Positions 8,809 through 16,797 of a DNA stretch of 64,000 nt are shown piece after piece. The position numbers and the translations under genes are program-made. Under the pieces are notes generated by a model. The model saw only the letters and a program-made list of their open reading frames with translations. It was not told the origin of the DNA and did no database searches. This stretch comes from Burkholderiales bacterium (GTDB taxonomy: Bacteria; Pseudomonadota; Gammaproteobacteria; Burkholderiales; SG8-39): assembly GCA_014860445.1 (NCBI GenBank), contig JACZJT010000052.1, positions 229,265 to 293,264 on the forward strand. Direction: 5' to 3'. Numbering within the stretch: position 1 is the first letter of the stretch; each line of letters starts with the position of its first letter.

Positions 8809-9800
8809 ATATCGAACTCTCGGTCGTGATACCGGTCTACAACGAGGAACAGGGTCTCGCGGCGCTGTTCGCGCGCCTGTACCCGGCACTGGACGCCCTG
8901 GGCATCTCCTACGAAATCCTGTTCGTCAACGATGGCAGCCGCGACCGCTCGGCGGCGATGTTGCGCGGACAGTTCCAGCAACGCCCCGATGTCACCCGTG
9001 TGATTCTGTTCAACGGCAACTATGGCCAGCACATGGCGATCATGGCGGGCTTCGAGCGGGTGCGCGGCCGGCGCATCGTCACCCTGGATGCCGATCTGCA
9101 GAACCCGCCGGAGGAGATCGGCCGCCTCGTTGCCAAAATGGACGAAGGCTACGACTATGTAGGCAGCATACGCCGCATACGCCAGGACAGCGCCTTTCGC
9201 CACTACGCGTCCAAGGCGATGAACCTGTTGCGCGAGCGCATCACGCGCATACGCATGACCGACCAGGGCTGCATGCTGCGCGCCTACAGCCGCGACATCA
9301 TCGATGCGATCAACAGTTGCCGCGAGGTCAGCACCTATATTCCGGCACTGGCCTACACGTTCGCGCAGCGTCCGGTGGAAATCGAAGTGGAGCACGAAGA
9401 GCGCGCTGCCGGCGTATCCAAGTATTCGCTCTACCAGCTGATACGGCTCAACTTCGACCTGGTGACCGCGTTTTCGCTGGTGCCATTACAGTTGTTTTCG
9501 CTGGCCGGCATGCTGATTTCGCTCTTGTCCATTCTGTTCGTGGGCTTTCTTGCCATTCGACGTCTGCTGATCGGGCCGGAAGCCGAAGGCGTATTCACGT
9601 TGTTCGGCATCGTCTTCTTTCTGCTCGGCATCGCCTTGTTCGGCATCGGCCTGCTGGGCGAATACGTAGGCCGCATCTCCCAGCAGGTGCGCCAGCGGCC
9701 GCGCTATCTGATCGAAGCGCTGCTGGAGCAAGGCGAGGCGGAGGCGGCGCTGCTGCGTCCCGCGCCCGCCGCGGCGAAGCAGGACAGCGGCGCGGGGTGA
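8805..9800 (+). CDS. arnC: undecaprenyl-phosphate 4-deoxy-4-formamido-L-arabinose transferase ArnC
   Basis: ArnC loads formylated Ara4N from UDP onto undecaprenyl phosphate at the inner membrane. The 331-residue family-2 glycosyltransferase shows VVIPVYNEE (7-15), FVNDGSRDRS and the metal-binding DADLQNPPEEI, then two C-terminal transmembrane helices (about 227-295) ending in LLGEYVGRI. Both helices and length fit ArnC. It overlaps arnB and is followed by 53 bp before the formyltransferase gene. Confidence 0.92.
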   Translation: MNIELSVVIPVYNEEQGLAALFARLYPALDALGISYEILFVNDGSRDRSAAMLRGQFQQRPDVTRVILFNGNYGQHMAIMAGFERVRGRRIVTLDADLQNPPEEIGRLVAKMDEGYDYVGSIRRIRQDSAFRHYASKAMNLLRERITRIRMTDQGCMLRAYSRDIIDAINSCREVSTYIPALAYTFAQRPVEIEVEHEERAAGVSKYSLYQLIRLNFDLVTAFSLVPLQLFSLAGMLISLLSILFVGFLAIRRLLIGPEAEGVFTLFGIVFFLLGIALFGIGLLGEYVGRISQQVRQRPRYLIEALLEQGEAEAALLRPAPAAAKQDSGAG

Positions 9801-9853
9801 GCGATCATCTGCCAGCTTTCGCCTGCTCCTGAGAGCCTTGCGCCGGCACACGA

Positions 9854-10765
9854 ATGACTTCCGCCGTCGTCTTCGCCTACCACAACGTCGGCGTACGCTG
9901 CCTGAGGGTGCTGCTGGACCAGGGCGTGCAAGTGGCGCTGCTGATTACCCACAAGGACAACCCGGCCGAGACCATCTGGTTCGACAGCGTCGAAAAGCTC
10001 GCCCGCGCGCGTGCCATCCCGGTGATCACACCCGAGGACGCGAACCAACCGGAGGTGGTGGCACAGATCAAGGCGCTGCAGCCCGATTTTATTTTTTCCT
10101 TTTACTACCGCAACATGCTCCGGCCCGAAGTTCTAGCCCTGCCGCGGCGCGGCGCCTACAACATGCACGGCTCGCTGCTGCCCAAATATCGCGGTCGCGT
10201 GCCGGTGAACTGGGCCGTAATCATGGGCGAACGGGAAACCGGCGCCACGCTGCACGAAATGGTCGAAAAGCCTGATGCGGGCGGCATCGTCGACCAGGAA
10301 CCGGTATCCATCGGCCCGGACGAAACCGCGGCGGAGGTGTTTGCCAAGGTCACCGGCGCGGCGGAGCGCGTGCTGGCGCGCGCCCTGCCGGGACTGATTG
10401 CGGGCAACGCGCGGATCACGCCGCAGGACCTGGGCAAAGGCGGCTACTTCGGCGGACGCAAGCCCGACGACGGCCGCATCGACTGGACGAAGAGCGCGCA
10501 GGCGGTGCACAACCTGGTCCGTGGCGTTGCCCCGCCCTACCCGGGCGCATTTACGCAGATCAAGGGCATGCGCCTGCGCATACTGCGCACACGGATCGAG
10601 GCAAATAGACCCCCTAGAAGCGGCGCACCTGGGTTATATTTCGAGGCAGGCTCGTTCTTCGCGGATTGCGGCGACGGCGGCGTGCTGCGCATAGCGGAAC
10701 TCGACGCGCAGGGCAGTCCGCTCGATCCTGCGGCGTTTGCCAATGAAAAAATCACCTTCACATAG
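9854..10765 (+). CDS. arnA: UDP-L-Ara4N formyltransferase (stand-alone ArnA N-terminal domain)
   Basis: The N-terminal activity of E. coli ArnA formylates UDP-L-Ara4N with 10-formyl-tetrahydrofolate. This 303-residue protein equals that domain alone: the NMHGSLLPKYRGRVPVNW motif gives Asn103 and His105, and KPDAGG gives Asp141, the expected catalytic triad (Asn102/His104/Asp140 in E. coli). The C-terminal OB-like part (about 205-300) is also present. It ends 4 bp before the start of the separate decarboxylase gene, so the E. coli fusion is split here. Methionyl-tRNA formyltransferase is excluded by context and by the SLLPKYRG-V-P-V-NW variant. Confidence 0.9.
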   Translation: MTSAVVFAYHNVGVRCLRVLLDQGVQVALLITHKDNPAETIWFDSVEKLARARAIPVITPEDANQPEVVAQIKALQPDFIFSFYYRNMLRPEVLALPRRGAYNMHGSLLPKYRGRVPVNWAVIMGERETGATLHEMVEKPDAGGIVDQEPVSIGPDETAAEVFAKVTGAAERVLARALPGLIAGNARITPQDLGKGGYFGGRKPDDGRIDWTKSAQAVHNLVRGVAPPYPGAFTQIKGMRLRILRTRIEANRPPRSGAPGLYFEAGSFFADCGDGGVLRIAELDAQGSPLDPAAFANEKITFT

Positions 10766-10769
10766 TCCA

Positions 10770-11813
10770 ATGAAAAAAATCCTGATACTCGGCGTCAACG
10801 GCTTCATCGGCCACCACCTCTCCAAGCGCATCATCGCCAAGACCGACTGGGAGGTCTATGGCATGGACATGCAGACCGAGCGCATCAGCGATCTGCTCAA
10901 GGAAAAGCGCTTCCATTTCTTCGAAGGCGACATCACCATCAACAAGGAGTGGATCGAATACCACGTGCGCAAATGCGATTCGGTGCTGCCGCTGGTGGCT
11001 ATCGCCACGCCGGCGACCTACGTGAAAGAGCCGCTGAAAGTATTTGAACTGGATTTCGAAGCCAATCTGCCGATCATCCGCTCGGCGGTAAAGTACAAAA
11101 AGCGCGTCGTCTTCCCCTCGACCTCCGAGGTCTACGGCATGTGCGGCGACGAGGAGTTCGATCCGGACTCCTCGCAGCTGGTGCTGGGTCCCATCAATAA
11201 GCCGCGCTGGATTTACTCCTGCGCCAAGCAACTGATGGATCGGGTCATCCATGCTTACGGCATGCAGGAAGGTCTCGACTACACGCTGTTCCGGCCCTTC
11301 AACTGGATCGGCTCGGGGCTGGACTCGATCAACACGCCCAAGGAAGGCAGCTCGCGCGTCATCACCCAGTTCCTCGGGCATATCGTGCGCGGGGAAAACA
11401 TCAAACTCGTGGACGGCGGCACGCAAAAGCGCGCCTTCACCTATATCGACGACGGGATCGATGCACTTCTGAAAATCATCGACAATCCGGCGGGCGTGGC
11501 GAGCGGGAAGATTTACAACATCGGCAATCCGAAAAACAATTTCTCGGTCAGGGAGCTTGCCGAGATGATGCTCGAACTGGCGCTCGAATACCCTGAATAC
11601 CGCAGTTATGCGAAAAAGGTGAAGCTGATCAAGACCAGTTCGGCGCAGTATTACGGCAAGGGCTACCAGGACGTGCAGAACCGCGTGCCAAAAATCACCA
11701 ACACCTGCGAGGACCTCGCCTGGAAGCCCAAAGTCAGCATGAAACAGGCGATGAAACACATCTTCGATTTTTATCGCGGCCATGTCGCCGAAGCGCGCAA
11801 CCTCGTAGATTGA
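10770..11813 (+). CDS. arnA: UDP-glucuronate oxidative decarboxylase (stand-alone ArnA C-terminal domain)
   Basis: This enzyme oxidises and decarboxylates UDP-glucuronate to UDP-4-keto-pentose, the ArnB substrate. The 347-residue SDR-type protein starts at the ATG at 10770 (MKKILILGVNGFIG, NAD-binding). It has FPSTSEVYGM (Ser119, Glu120) and the YSCAK catalytic pair (Tyr149, Lys153), equivalent to Ser433/Glu434 and Tyr463/Lys467 of E. coli ArnA; the YYGKGYQDV-x2-R segment near the C-terminus is also kept. An upstream in-frame ATG at 10737 lies inside the formyltransferase gene and adds no conserved sequence. UDP-glucose dehydrogenase, needed to make the substrate, is not in the window. Confidence 0.92.
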   Translation: MKKILILGVNGFIGHHLSKRIIAKTDWEVYGMDMQTERISDLLKEKRFHFFEGDITINKEWIEYHVRKCDSVLPLVAIATPATYVKEPLKVFELDFEANLPIIRSAVKYKKRVVFPSTSEVYGMCGDEEFDPDSSQLVLGPINKPRWIYSCAKQLMDRVIHAYGMQEGLDYTLFRPFNWIGSGLDSINTPKEGSSRVITQFLGHIVRGENIKLVDGGTQKRAFTYIDDGIDALLKIIDNPAGVASGKIYNIGNPKNNFSVRELAEMMLELALEYPEYRSYAKKVKLIKTSSAQYYGKGYQDVQNRVPKITNTCEDLAWKPKVSMKQAMKHIFDFYRGHVAEARNLVD

Positions 11814-11919
11814 AGCCGGGCACGCGTCGTTTTCTCAATGCGCGCGCGGTGGTCGCAAACACCCTCTCCTGCGCGATGCGTAGCCAATCCGGCGTCCGCA
11901 ATAAACCAATGATATCGTC

Positions 11920-12828
11920 GTGAAACTGGCACTAAAAATAGACGTAGACACCTATCGCGGCACGCGCGTAGGCGTACCGCGGCTGCTCGAGGCCCTGAAA
12001 AAACAGGAAGCCGGCGCGAGCTTTCTGTTCAGCCTGGGTCCGGATCATACCGGCCGTGCGATCAAGCGCGCGTTTCGTCCGGGCTTCATGAAAAAGGTGT
12101 CGCGTACTTCGGTGCTGGAGCATTACGGACTCAAGACCCTGCTCTACGGCACGATGCTGCCCGGGCCCGACATCGGCAAACACTGCGCCGCGATCATGCG
12201 CGACACGCGCGATGCCGGCTTCGAGGTCGGCATCCATACCTGGGACCACGTCAAATGGCAGGATTACGTGGCCGGCGCCGATGCGCACTGGACCGGCGAG
12301 GAAATGGGCGCCGCTTTCCTGCGCTTTTCCGAAATATTCGGAGAGCCCGCGCGCACCCACGGGGCCGCCGGCTGGCAGATGAACCTGCACGCGCTGCGCC
12401 TGACCCAGCGCCTGGGTTTCGATTATTGCTCGGACACCCGCGGTCGCTGCCCCTACATCCCCATCTACCGCGGCGAGATCGTCGCCTGCCCGCAGTTGCC
12501 GACCACGCTACCGACCCTGGATGAACTGATCGGTCTGGACGGGCTGACCGCGGAGAACGTCGCAGCGCATGTGCTCAAGCTGTCCGAAAACCCGCCCCCG
12601 ACGGGGCATGTGTACACCTTGCACGCCGAACTCGAGGGCATGAAACTGCTGCCGATATTCGAGTCCCTGCTGGCCGGCTGGAAAGCCATGGGCTACGAGC
12701 TGGTGCGTACGCGCGACCTCTATGACACGCTCAGCCTGCGAAACCTGCCGCGGCATGAATTGATCATGGGCGAGATCCCCGGCCGATCGGGCAAGCTCGC
12801 ATTGCAGGGCAAGGAGTTTCTCGCATGA
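11920..12828 (+). CDS. arnD: 4-deoxy-4-formamido-L-arabinose-phosphoundecaprenol deformylase ArnD
   Basis: ArnD removes the formyl group from undecaprenyl-phosphate-linked Ara4FN before the lipid is flipped. The 302-residue protein is a polysaccharide-deacetylase-fold (NodB-like) enzyme with KIDVDTYRG at residues 4-12 and FEVGIHTWDHVKWQ (about 103-116) carrying the His-x3-His metal motif. The start is GTG at 11920, directly before the conserved LALKIDVDT. About 105 bp separate it from the decarboxylase gene, and its stop overlaps the dehalogenase-like gene by 4 bp. Confidence 0.92.
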   Translation: MKLALKIDVDTYRGTRVGVPRLLEALKKQEAGASFLFSLGPDHTGRAIKRAFRPGFMKKVSRTSVLEHYGLKTLLYGTMLPGPDIGKHCAAIMRDTRDAGFEVGIHTWDHVKWQDYVAGADAHWTGEEMGAAFLRFSEIFGEPARTHGAAGWQMNLHALRLTQRLGFDYCSDTRGRCPYIPIYRGEIVACPQLPTTLPTLDELIGLDGLTAENVAAHVLKLSENPPPTGHVYTLHAELEGMKLLPIFESLLAGWKAMGYELVRTRDLYDTLSLRNLPRHELIMGEIPGRSGKLALQGKEFLA

Positions 12829-13712
12829 GCCCTTTATTCCCCGGATTCGAGCGCAAGCAGGTCCGGGTAAGCGGCGCCAGCATCAACCTGGTGCAAGGCG
12901 GCAGCGGGCCGGCGGTGCTGTTGCTGCATGGCTATCCGCAGACACACTGTATCTGGCACAAGATCGCACCGCGACTGGCGAAAAAATACACGGTGGTTGC
13001 CGCTGACCTGCGCGGCTACGGCGATTCGTCCAAACCCGCCGGATCGGTCGATCACAGCAACTACTCCAAGCGCGCCATGGCACTGGATCAGGTCGAAATG
13101 ATGGAGTCGCTGGGGTACGCGGAGTTCTGCCTGGTCGGACATGACCGCGGTGGCCGAGTCGCCCATCGCCTTGCCCTGGATCACGCGAAGCGCGTAAAAA
13201 AACTCGTCGTGCTGGACATCTGCCCGACCAGGGCCATGTATGCGCAGTCCGACCACGCGTTCGCCAAGTCCTACTTCCATTGGTTTTTTCTGATTCAGCC
13301 GGCGCCGTTCCCCGAAACCCTGATCGGCGCCGACCCGGAGTTCTTCATCAAGTATCAGATGGGCCGCCGCCACGGCGGTCTGAAAGTGTTCGCAGCAGAT
13401 GCCATGGCGGAGTACCTGCGCTGCTTTTCCGACCCGGCCTGCATACACGCGACCTGCGAGGACTACCGTGCAGCAGAGTCCATCGACCTGTCGCACGACG
13501 CGACCGACGCGGACAAGTCCATCGCCTGCCCGGTGCTTGCACTGTGGGGTAAGCACGGCGTCGTCGAGCAGCAGTTCGATTGCGTCGCAGAATGGCGCGC
13601 AGTCGCGCGCGAAGTACGCGGCCATGCCCTGGACTGCGGCCACTATCTGCCCGAAGAACGGCCGGACGAAGTTGCAAGCGAACTGGAGAATTTTCTCGGT
13701 GAAGTCAGTTGA
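12825..13712 (+). CDS. haloacid (fluoroacetate) dehalogenase-like alpha/beta hydrolase
   Basis: Fluoroacetate dehalogenases replace the halogen of haloacetates with OH through an aspartyl ester. The 295-residue protein carries every catalytic position known from the Rhodopseudomonas RPA1163 enzyme at near-constant offset: nucleophile Asp107 with Arg108 and Arg111 (GHDRGGRVAHR), Asp131 (VVLD), the halide pocket His152-Trp153 and Tyr214 (CEDYR), and His273 (CGHYLPEE). Trp185 of that enzyme has no aromatic equivalent here, so substrate preference could differ. The gene overlaps arnD by 4 bp, an unexpected operon partner. Epoxide hydrolase is less likely because of the HDRGG and HW motifs. Confidence 0.8.
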   Translation: MSPLFPGFERKQVRVSGASINLVQGGSGPAVLLLHGYPQTHCIWHKIAPRLAKKYTVVAADLRGYGDSSKPAGSVDHSNYSKRAMALDQVEMMESLGYAEFCLVGHDRGGRVAHRLALDHAKRVKKLVVLDICPTRAMYAQSDHAFAKSYFHWFFLIQPAPFPETLIGADPEFFIKYQMGRRHGGLKVFAADAMAEYLRCFSDPACIHATCEDYRAAESIDLSHDATDADKSIACPVLALWGKHGVVEQQFDCVAEWRAVAREVRGHALDCGHYLPEERPDEVASELENFLGEVS

Positions 13713-13834
13713 TGAGTGCTCCGACATGCGAGCAGAGAGCAGACGCACAAGAAGTCCACGAACAGGGTTGCGTTCCCGCCCTGATTCATCAACAATACGT
13801 ACGCAGGCCGGTTTCGGTCAGACTATAGGAATAT

Positions 13835-14290
13835 ATGGAAAAACATATAGTTAGTGACTTTTCCCTGCCTTGCACAGGCGGCAAGACCTTCCGCCTATCG
13901 GAGACTGCCGACAAGATTCTGGTTCTGTACTTCTACCCCAAGGACAACACGCCGGGCTGCACCAACGAAAGCATCCAGTTTCGCGACTCGTACCCGATAT
14001 TTGCCAAACTGGGCTGTGGCGTCTACGGCATCTCCAGAGACAGCCTCAAATCGCACGAAAGCTTCAAGGCCAAGCACGAATTCCCGTTCGACCTGCTTGC
14101 GGACACCGACGAGCAGCTGTGCACCCAGATGGGCGTGATCAAGATGAAAAACATGTATGGCAAGCAGGTGCGCGGCATAGAGCGCAGCAGCTTCGTGCTC
14201 GATCGCGAGCGCGTCATCCGGCGCGAATGGCGCGGCGTCAAGGTTCCCGGTCATGTTCAGGAGGTATTGGATTTTGTTAAAACACTCTAA
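13835..14290 (+). CDS. bcp: thioredoxin-dependent peroxiredoxin, Bcp/PrxQ type
   Basis: Bcp reduces hydrogen peroxide and organic hydroperoxides in the cytoplasm. The 151-residue protein has the peroxidatic motif FYPKDNTPGCTNES with Cys47 (about 36-50). There is no cysteine five residues later, so it is the type that lacks the common second PrxQ cysteine and must use another resolving thiol. The start ATG at 13835 follows a 122-bp gap after the hydrolase; TATAGGAAT just upstream resembles a -10 region. phoH follows 46 bp after its stop. Confidence 0.92.
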   Translation: MEKHIVSDFSLPCTGGKTFRLSETADKILVLYFYPKDNTPGCTNESIQFRDSYPIFAKLGCGVYGISRDSLKSHESFKAKHEFPFDLLADTDEQLCTQMGVIKMKNMYGKQVRGIERSSFVLDRERVIRREWRGVKVPGHVQEVLDFVKTL

Positions 14291-14336
14291 TAACAACAAC
14301 GATGCGGCGTTCGACGAAAATGCCGACCAGCCCCCG

Positions 14337-15755
14337 ATGACCAAACGAAAAAGCCGCTCCGAATCCGCCAAGACCGCGACCAAGCTGTTTGTGCTCGACA
14401 CCAATGTGCTGATGCACGATCCAACCAGCCTGTTCCGCTTCGAAGAACACGACCTGTTCCTGCCGATCATGACGCTGGAGGAACTCGACCATAACAAGAA
14501 AGGTTTGTCCGAAGTCGCGCGCAATGCGCGTCAGGCCAGCCGCTACCTCGACGAAATCGTCAGCGGCGTCGCCGGCCGGATCGACGAGGGCATCCCGCTG
14601 AAGCGCAGTGCCGCGGACCCTGCAGCGGGCAAGCTCTTCCTGCAGACACAGGCGCTAGACAGTGCGCTGCCCGAATCGCTTGCAATGGGCAAGGCCGACA
14701 ATCACATCATCGGCGTGGTGATGGCCCTGCAGCGGCAGCAGCCGCAGCGTCAGGTCATCCTGGTGTCCAAGGACATCAATATGCGCATCAAGGCGCGCGC
14801 GCTCGGGCTCGCCGCGGAAGATTACTTCAACGACAAGGTACTGGAGGATATCGACCTTCTCTACACCGGCGTGCGCGAACTGCCGGCCGATTTCTGGGAC
14901 CAACACGCCAAGGACATGGAGTCCTGGAAGAAAGACGGGCGCACCTACTACCGCGTGAAGGGTCCGCTATGCGAGCACCTGCAGGTCAACGAGTTCGTGT
15001 ACCAGGAAAGCGACAGGCCGCTGCATGCCATCGTGCGCGAACAGACCGGGCGCAGCGCAGTACTGGAAACCATCAAGGACTACTCGCACCAGAAGAACAA
15101 TGTCTGGGGCGTGACCGCGCGCAACCGCGAGCAGAATTTCGCCCTCAACCTGTTGATGAACCCGGAGGTCGATTTCATCACCCTGCTCGGTCAGGCCGGC
15201 ACCGGCAAGACCCTGCTCACGCTCGCCGCCGGACTGATGCAGACACTCGAGGACAAGATTTTCTCGGAGATCATCATCACCCGGGTAACCGTGCCGGTGG
15301 GCGAAGACATCGGTTTCCTGCCGGGCACGGAAGAAGAGAAAATGAATCCCTGGATGGGCGCGCTCGAGGACAACCTTGAGGTGCTGAACAAGTCCGACGA
15401 GGAAGGCGGTGAATGGGGACGCGCCGCGACGCGCGATTTGATCCGGTCGCGCATCAAAGTGAAGTCGCTCAACTTCATGCGCGGCCGCACCTTTTTGAAC
15501 AAATACCTCATCATCGACGAGGCGCAGAACCTCACCCCCAAGCAGATGCGAACATTGATCACCCGCGCCGGCCCCGGCACCAAGGTTGTATGCCTGGGCA
15601 ATATCGCGCAGATCGACACGCCCTACCTTACGGAAGGCTCATCCGGCCTGACTTACGTCGTCGACCGTTTCAAGGGCTGGGAGCACGGCGGTCACGTCAC
15701 CCTGCAGCGCGGCGAGCGCTCGCGGCTGGCGGACCACGCGGCGGAGGTACTTTAG
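14337..15755 (+). CDS. PIN domain-PhoH family ATPase
   Basis: PIN-PhoH proteins couple a PIN ribonuclease-like domain to a PhoH RNA helicase-type ATPase; the related mycobacterial PhoH2 unwinds and cleaves RNA. Here the PIN domain occupies about residues 15-170 (FVLDTNVLMHDP with Asp21, then EELD and MGKADNHII), and the PhoH domain has Walker A GQAGTGKT at 285-292 and Walker B YLIIDEAQNLT. The ATG at 14337 gives 472 residues; earlier in-frame starts overlap bcp and add an asparagine-rich stretch. The stop codon sits in the loop of a small hairpin (GGTAC-TTTA-GTACC, 15746-15759). Confidence 0.88.
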   Translation: MTKRKSRSESAKTATKLFVLDTNVLMHDPTSLFRFEEHDLFLPIMTLEELDHNKKGLSEVARNARQASRYLDEIVSGVAGRIDEGIPLKRSAADPAAGKLFLQTQALDSALPESLAMGKADNHIIGVVMALQRQQPQRQVILVSKDINMRIKARALGLAAEDYFNDKVLEDIDLLYTGVRELPADFWDQHAKDMESWKKDGRTYYRVKGPLCEHLQVNEFVYQESDRPLHAIVREQTGRSAVLETIKDYSHQKNNVWGVTARNREQNFALNLLMNPEVDFITLLGQAGTGKTLLTLAAGLMQTLEDKIFSEIIITRVTVPVGEDIGFLPGTEEEKMNPWMGALEDNLEVLNKSDEEGGEWGRAATRDLIRSRIKVKSLNFMRGRTFLNKYLIIDEAQNLTPKQMRTLITRAGPGTKVVCLGNIAQIDTPYLTEGSSGLTYVVDRFKGWEHGGHVTLQRGERSRLADHAAEVL

Positions 15756-15785
15756 TACCGCGGTTGCCAGGATAAGGTTGCGGTG

Positions 15786-16703
15786 CTAATTTACTTTCAG
15801 ACTGTGTTTTAACACCATTCTGGTACACGCAAGCAATGCCGCGGCTGCCGGGGTAAGCGGAAATTTGGCAAGCCGGGCAATGGAGATGGGCCATTCCAGG
15901 GACGGATCGACAATCAGTATCCGCCGGATATCGCTAGGCATCTGCTTCGCCGCAATGCGAGCCAGCATGGCAACACCCATTCCCGCCTGCAATAGGCCGA
16001 TTACGGTCGAGAGCAAGGCCACCCGATGAACGATATTTGGCGTGATACCTGCCAACTCCAAATTGACGTTCACGGTCTGCCACGCCGGCGCCAGCGGATT
16101 GATTTGAATACAGGGTAGCTCGCTGAGCAAACCGGCCGGTATCGAATCTCGTTTGGCCAGATAGTGATCTTCGCGGACGAACAGATCCAAGGGGCTGCCC
16201 CACAGCGCCTCAGTGAGAATCTCGGAGTCGTGCCCCTGGAAGACGGCGCCGAGGCCGATGTCCGCCTCGTGGGACAACAGCTTTGCCTTGATCTGCTCGA
16301 CCGAGCAATCCAACACGGTGACACCGATCGCCGGGAACTGTTCACGAAATGCGCGCAAGATTGCGGGCAGCAGGGCCGCGGCGCTGACGTGGCCCGCCGC
16401 CACCACGACCGACCCGCTCTTGAACTCCGATGTGGAGCGGCAATTTTTCAAAGATGCGTCTATCGACATGATCGCGCGCCGCGCAGTGTCGGCGATCGCC
16501 CGCCCCTCCATCGTCAGCTGGGTCCTTCTGCCCCGCACGACCAGTCCCTGCCCCAATTGGTCCTCAAGCCTGCGGATTAGATGGCTGATCGACGGCTGGG
16601 ACAAATCCAGCTGCTCCGCCGCGATCGTAAAACTGCCGGTATCCGCAATGGCGACCAAAGCCCGTAATTGCTGAAGCGAAACGGATTCAGTGATACCAGT
16701 CAT
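15786..16703 (-). CDS. LysR-family transcriptional regulator
   Basis: A 305-residue LysR protein with an N-terminal winged HTH (about 8-67: LRALVAIADTGSFTIAAEQL then LSQPSISHLIRRLEDQLG) and a periplasmic-binding-protein-like effector domain (about 95-300). It is divergent from the DUF3604 gene with a 94-bp shared control region, the classic arrangement for a LysR regulator of the neighbouring operon. The effector is probably the substrate or an intermediate of the DUF3604/ComA-like/Tct pathway; this is inference. Confidence 0.92.
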   Translation of the reverse strand: MTGITESVSLQQLRALVAIADTGSFTIAAEQLDLSQPSISHLIRRLEDQLGQGLVVRGRRTQLTMEGRAIADTARRAIMSIDASLKNCRSTSEFKSGSVVVAAGHVSAAALLPAILRAFREQFPAIGVTVLDCSVEQIKAKLLSHEADIGLGAVFQGHDSEILTEALWGSPLDLFVREDHYLAKRDSIPAGLLSELPCIQINPLAPAWQTVNVNLELAGITPNIVHRVALLSTVIGLLQAGMGVAMLARIAAKQMPSDIRRILIVDPSLEWPISIARLAKFPLTPAAAALLACTRMVLKHSLKVN

Positions 16704-16797
16704 GTCATAACACTATGGGAGTATAGATCGCATGATATAGGAATATGCAGTGAGTGACGCTAGTATTTCCTAGTTTCACACTAGATGGACAAAAACA
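16704..16797. promoter_or_regulatory. LysR-operon divergent control region with phased CTAG sites
   Basis: This AT-rich 94-bp gap holds several symmetric elements. CTAT-N6-ATAG lies at 16713-16726. CTAG occurs three times at 16760, 16770 and 16781, about one helical turn apart; the last two form the inverted repeat CTAGT-N5-ACTAG (16770-16784). CTAG is normally rare in proteobacterial DNA. These are the likely LysR recognition and activation sites. The exact LysR T-N11-A half-site pair was not identified. Confidence 0.5.

Noticed and set aside
15746..15759. GGTAC-TTTA-GTACC hairpin containing the phoH stop as a terminator
   Set aside because: Only 5 bp of stem and no T-run; probably chance.
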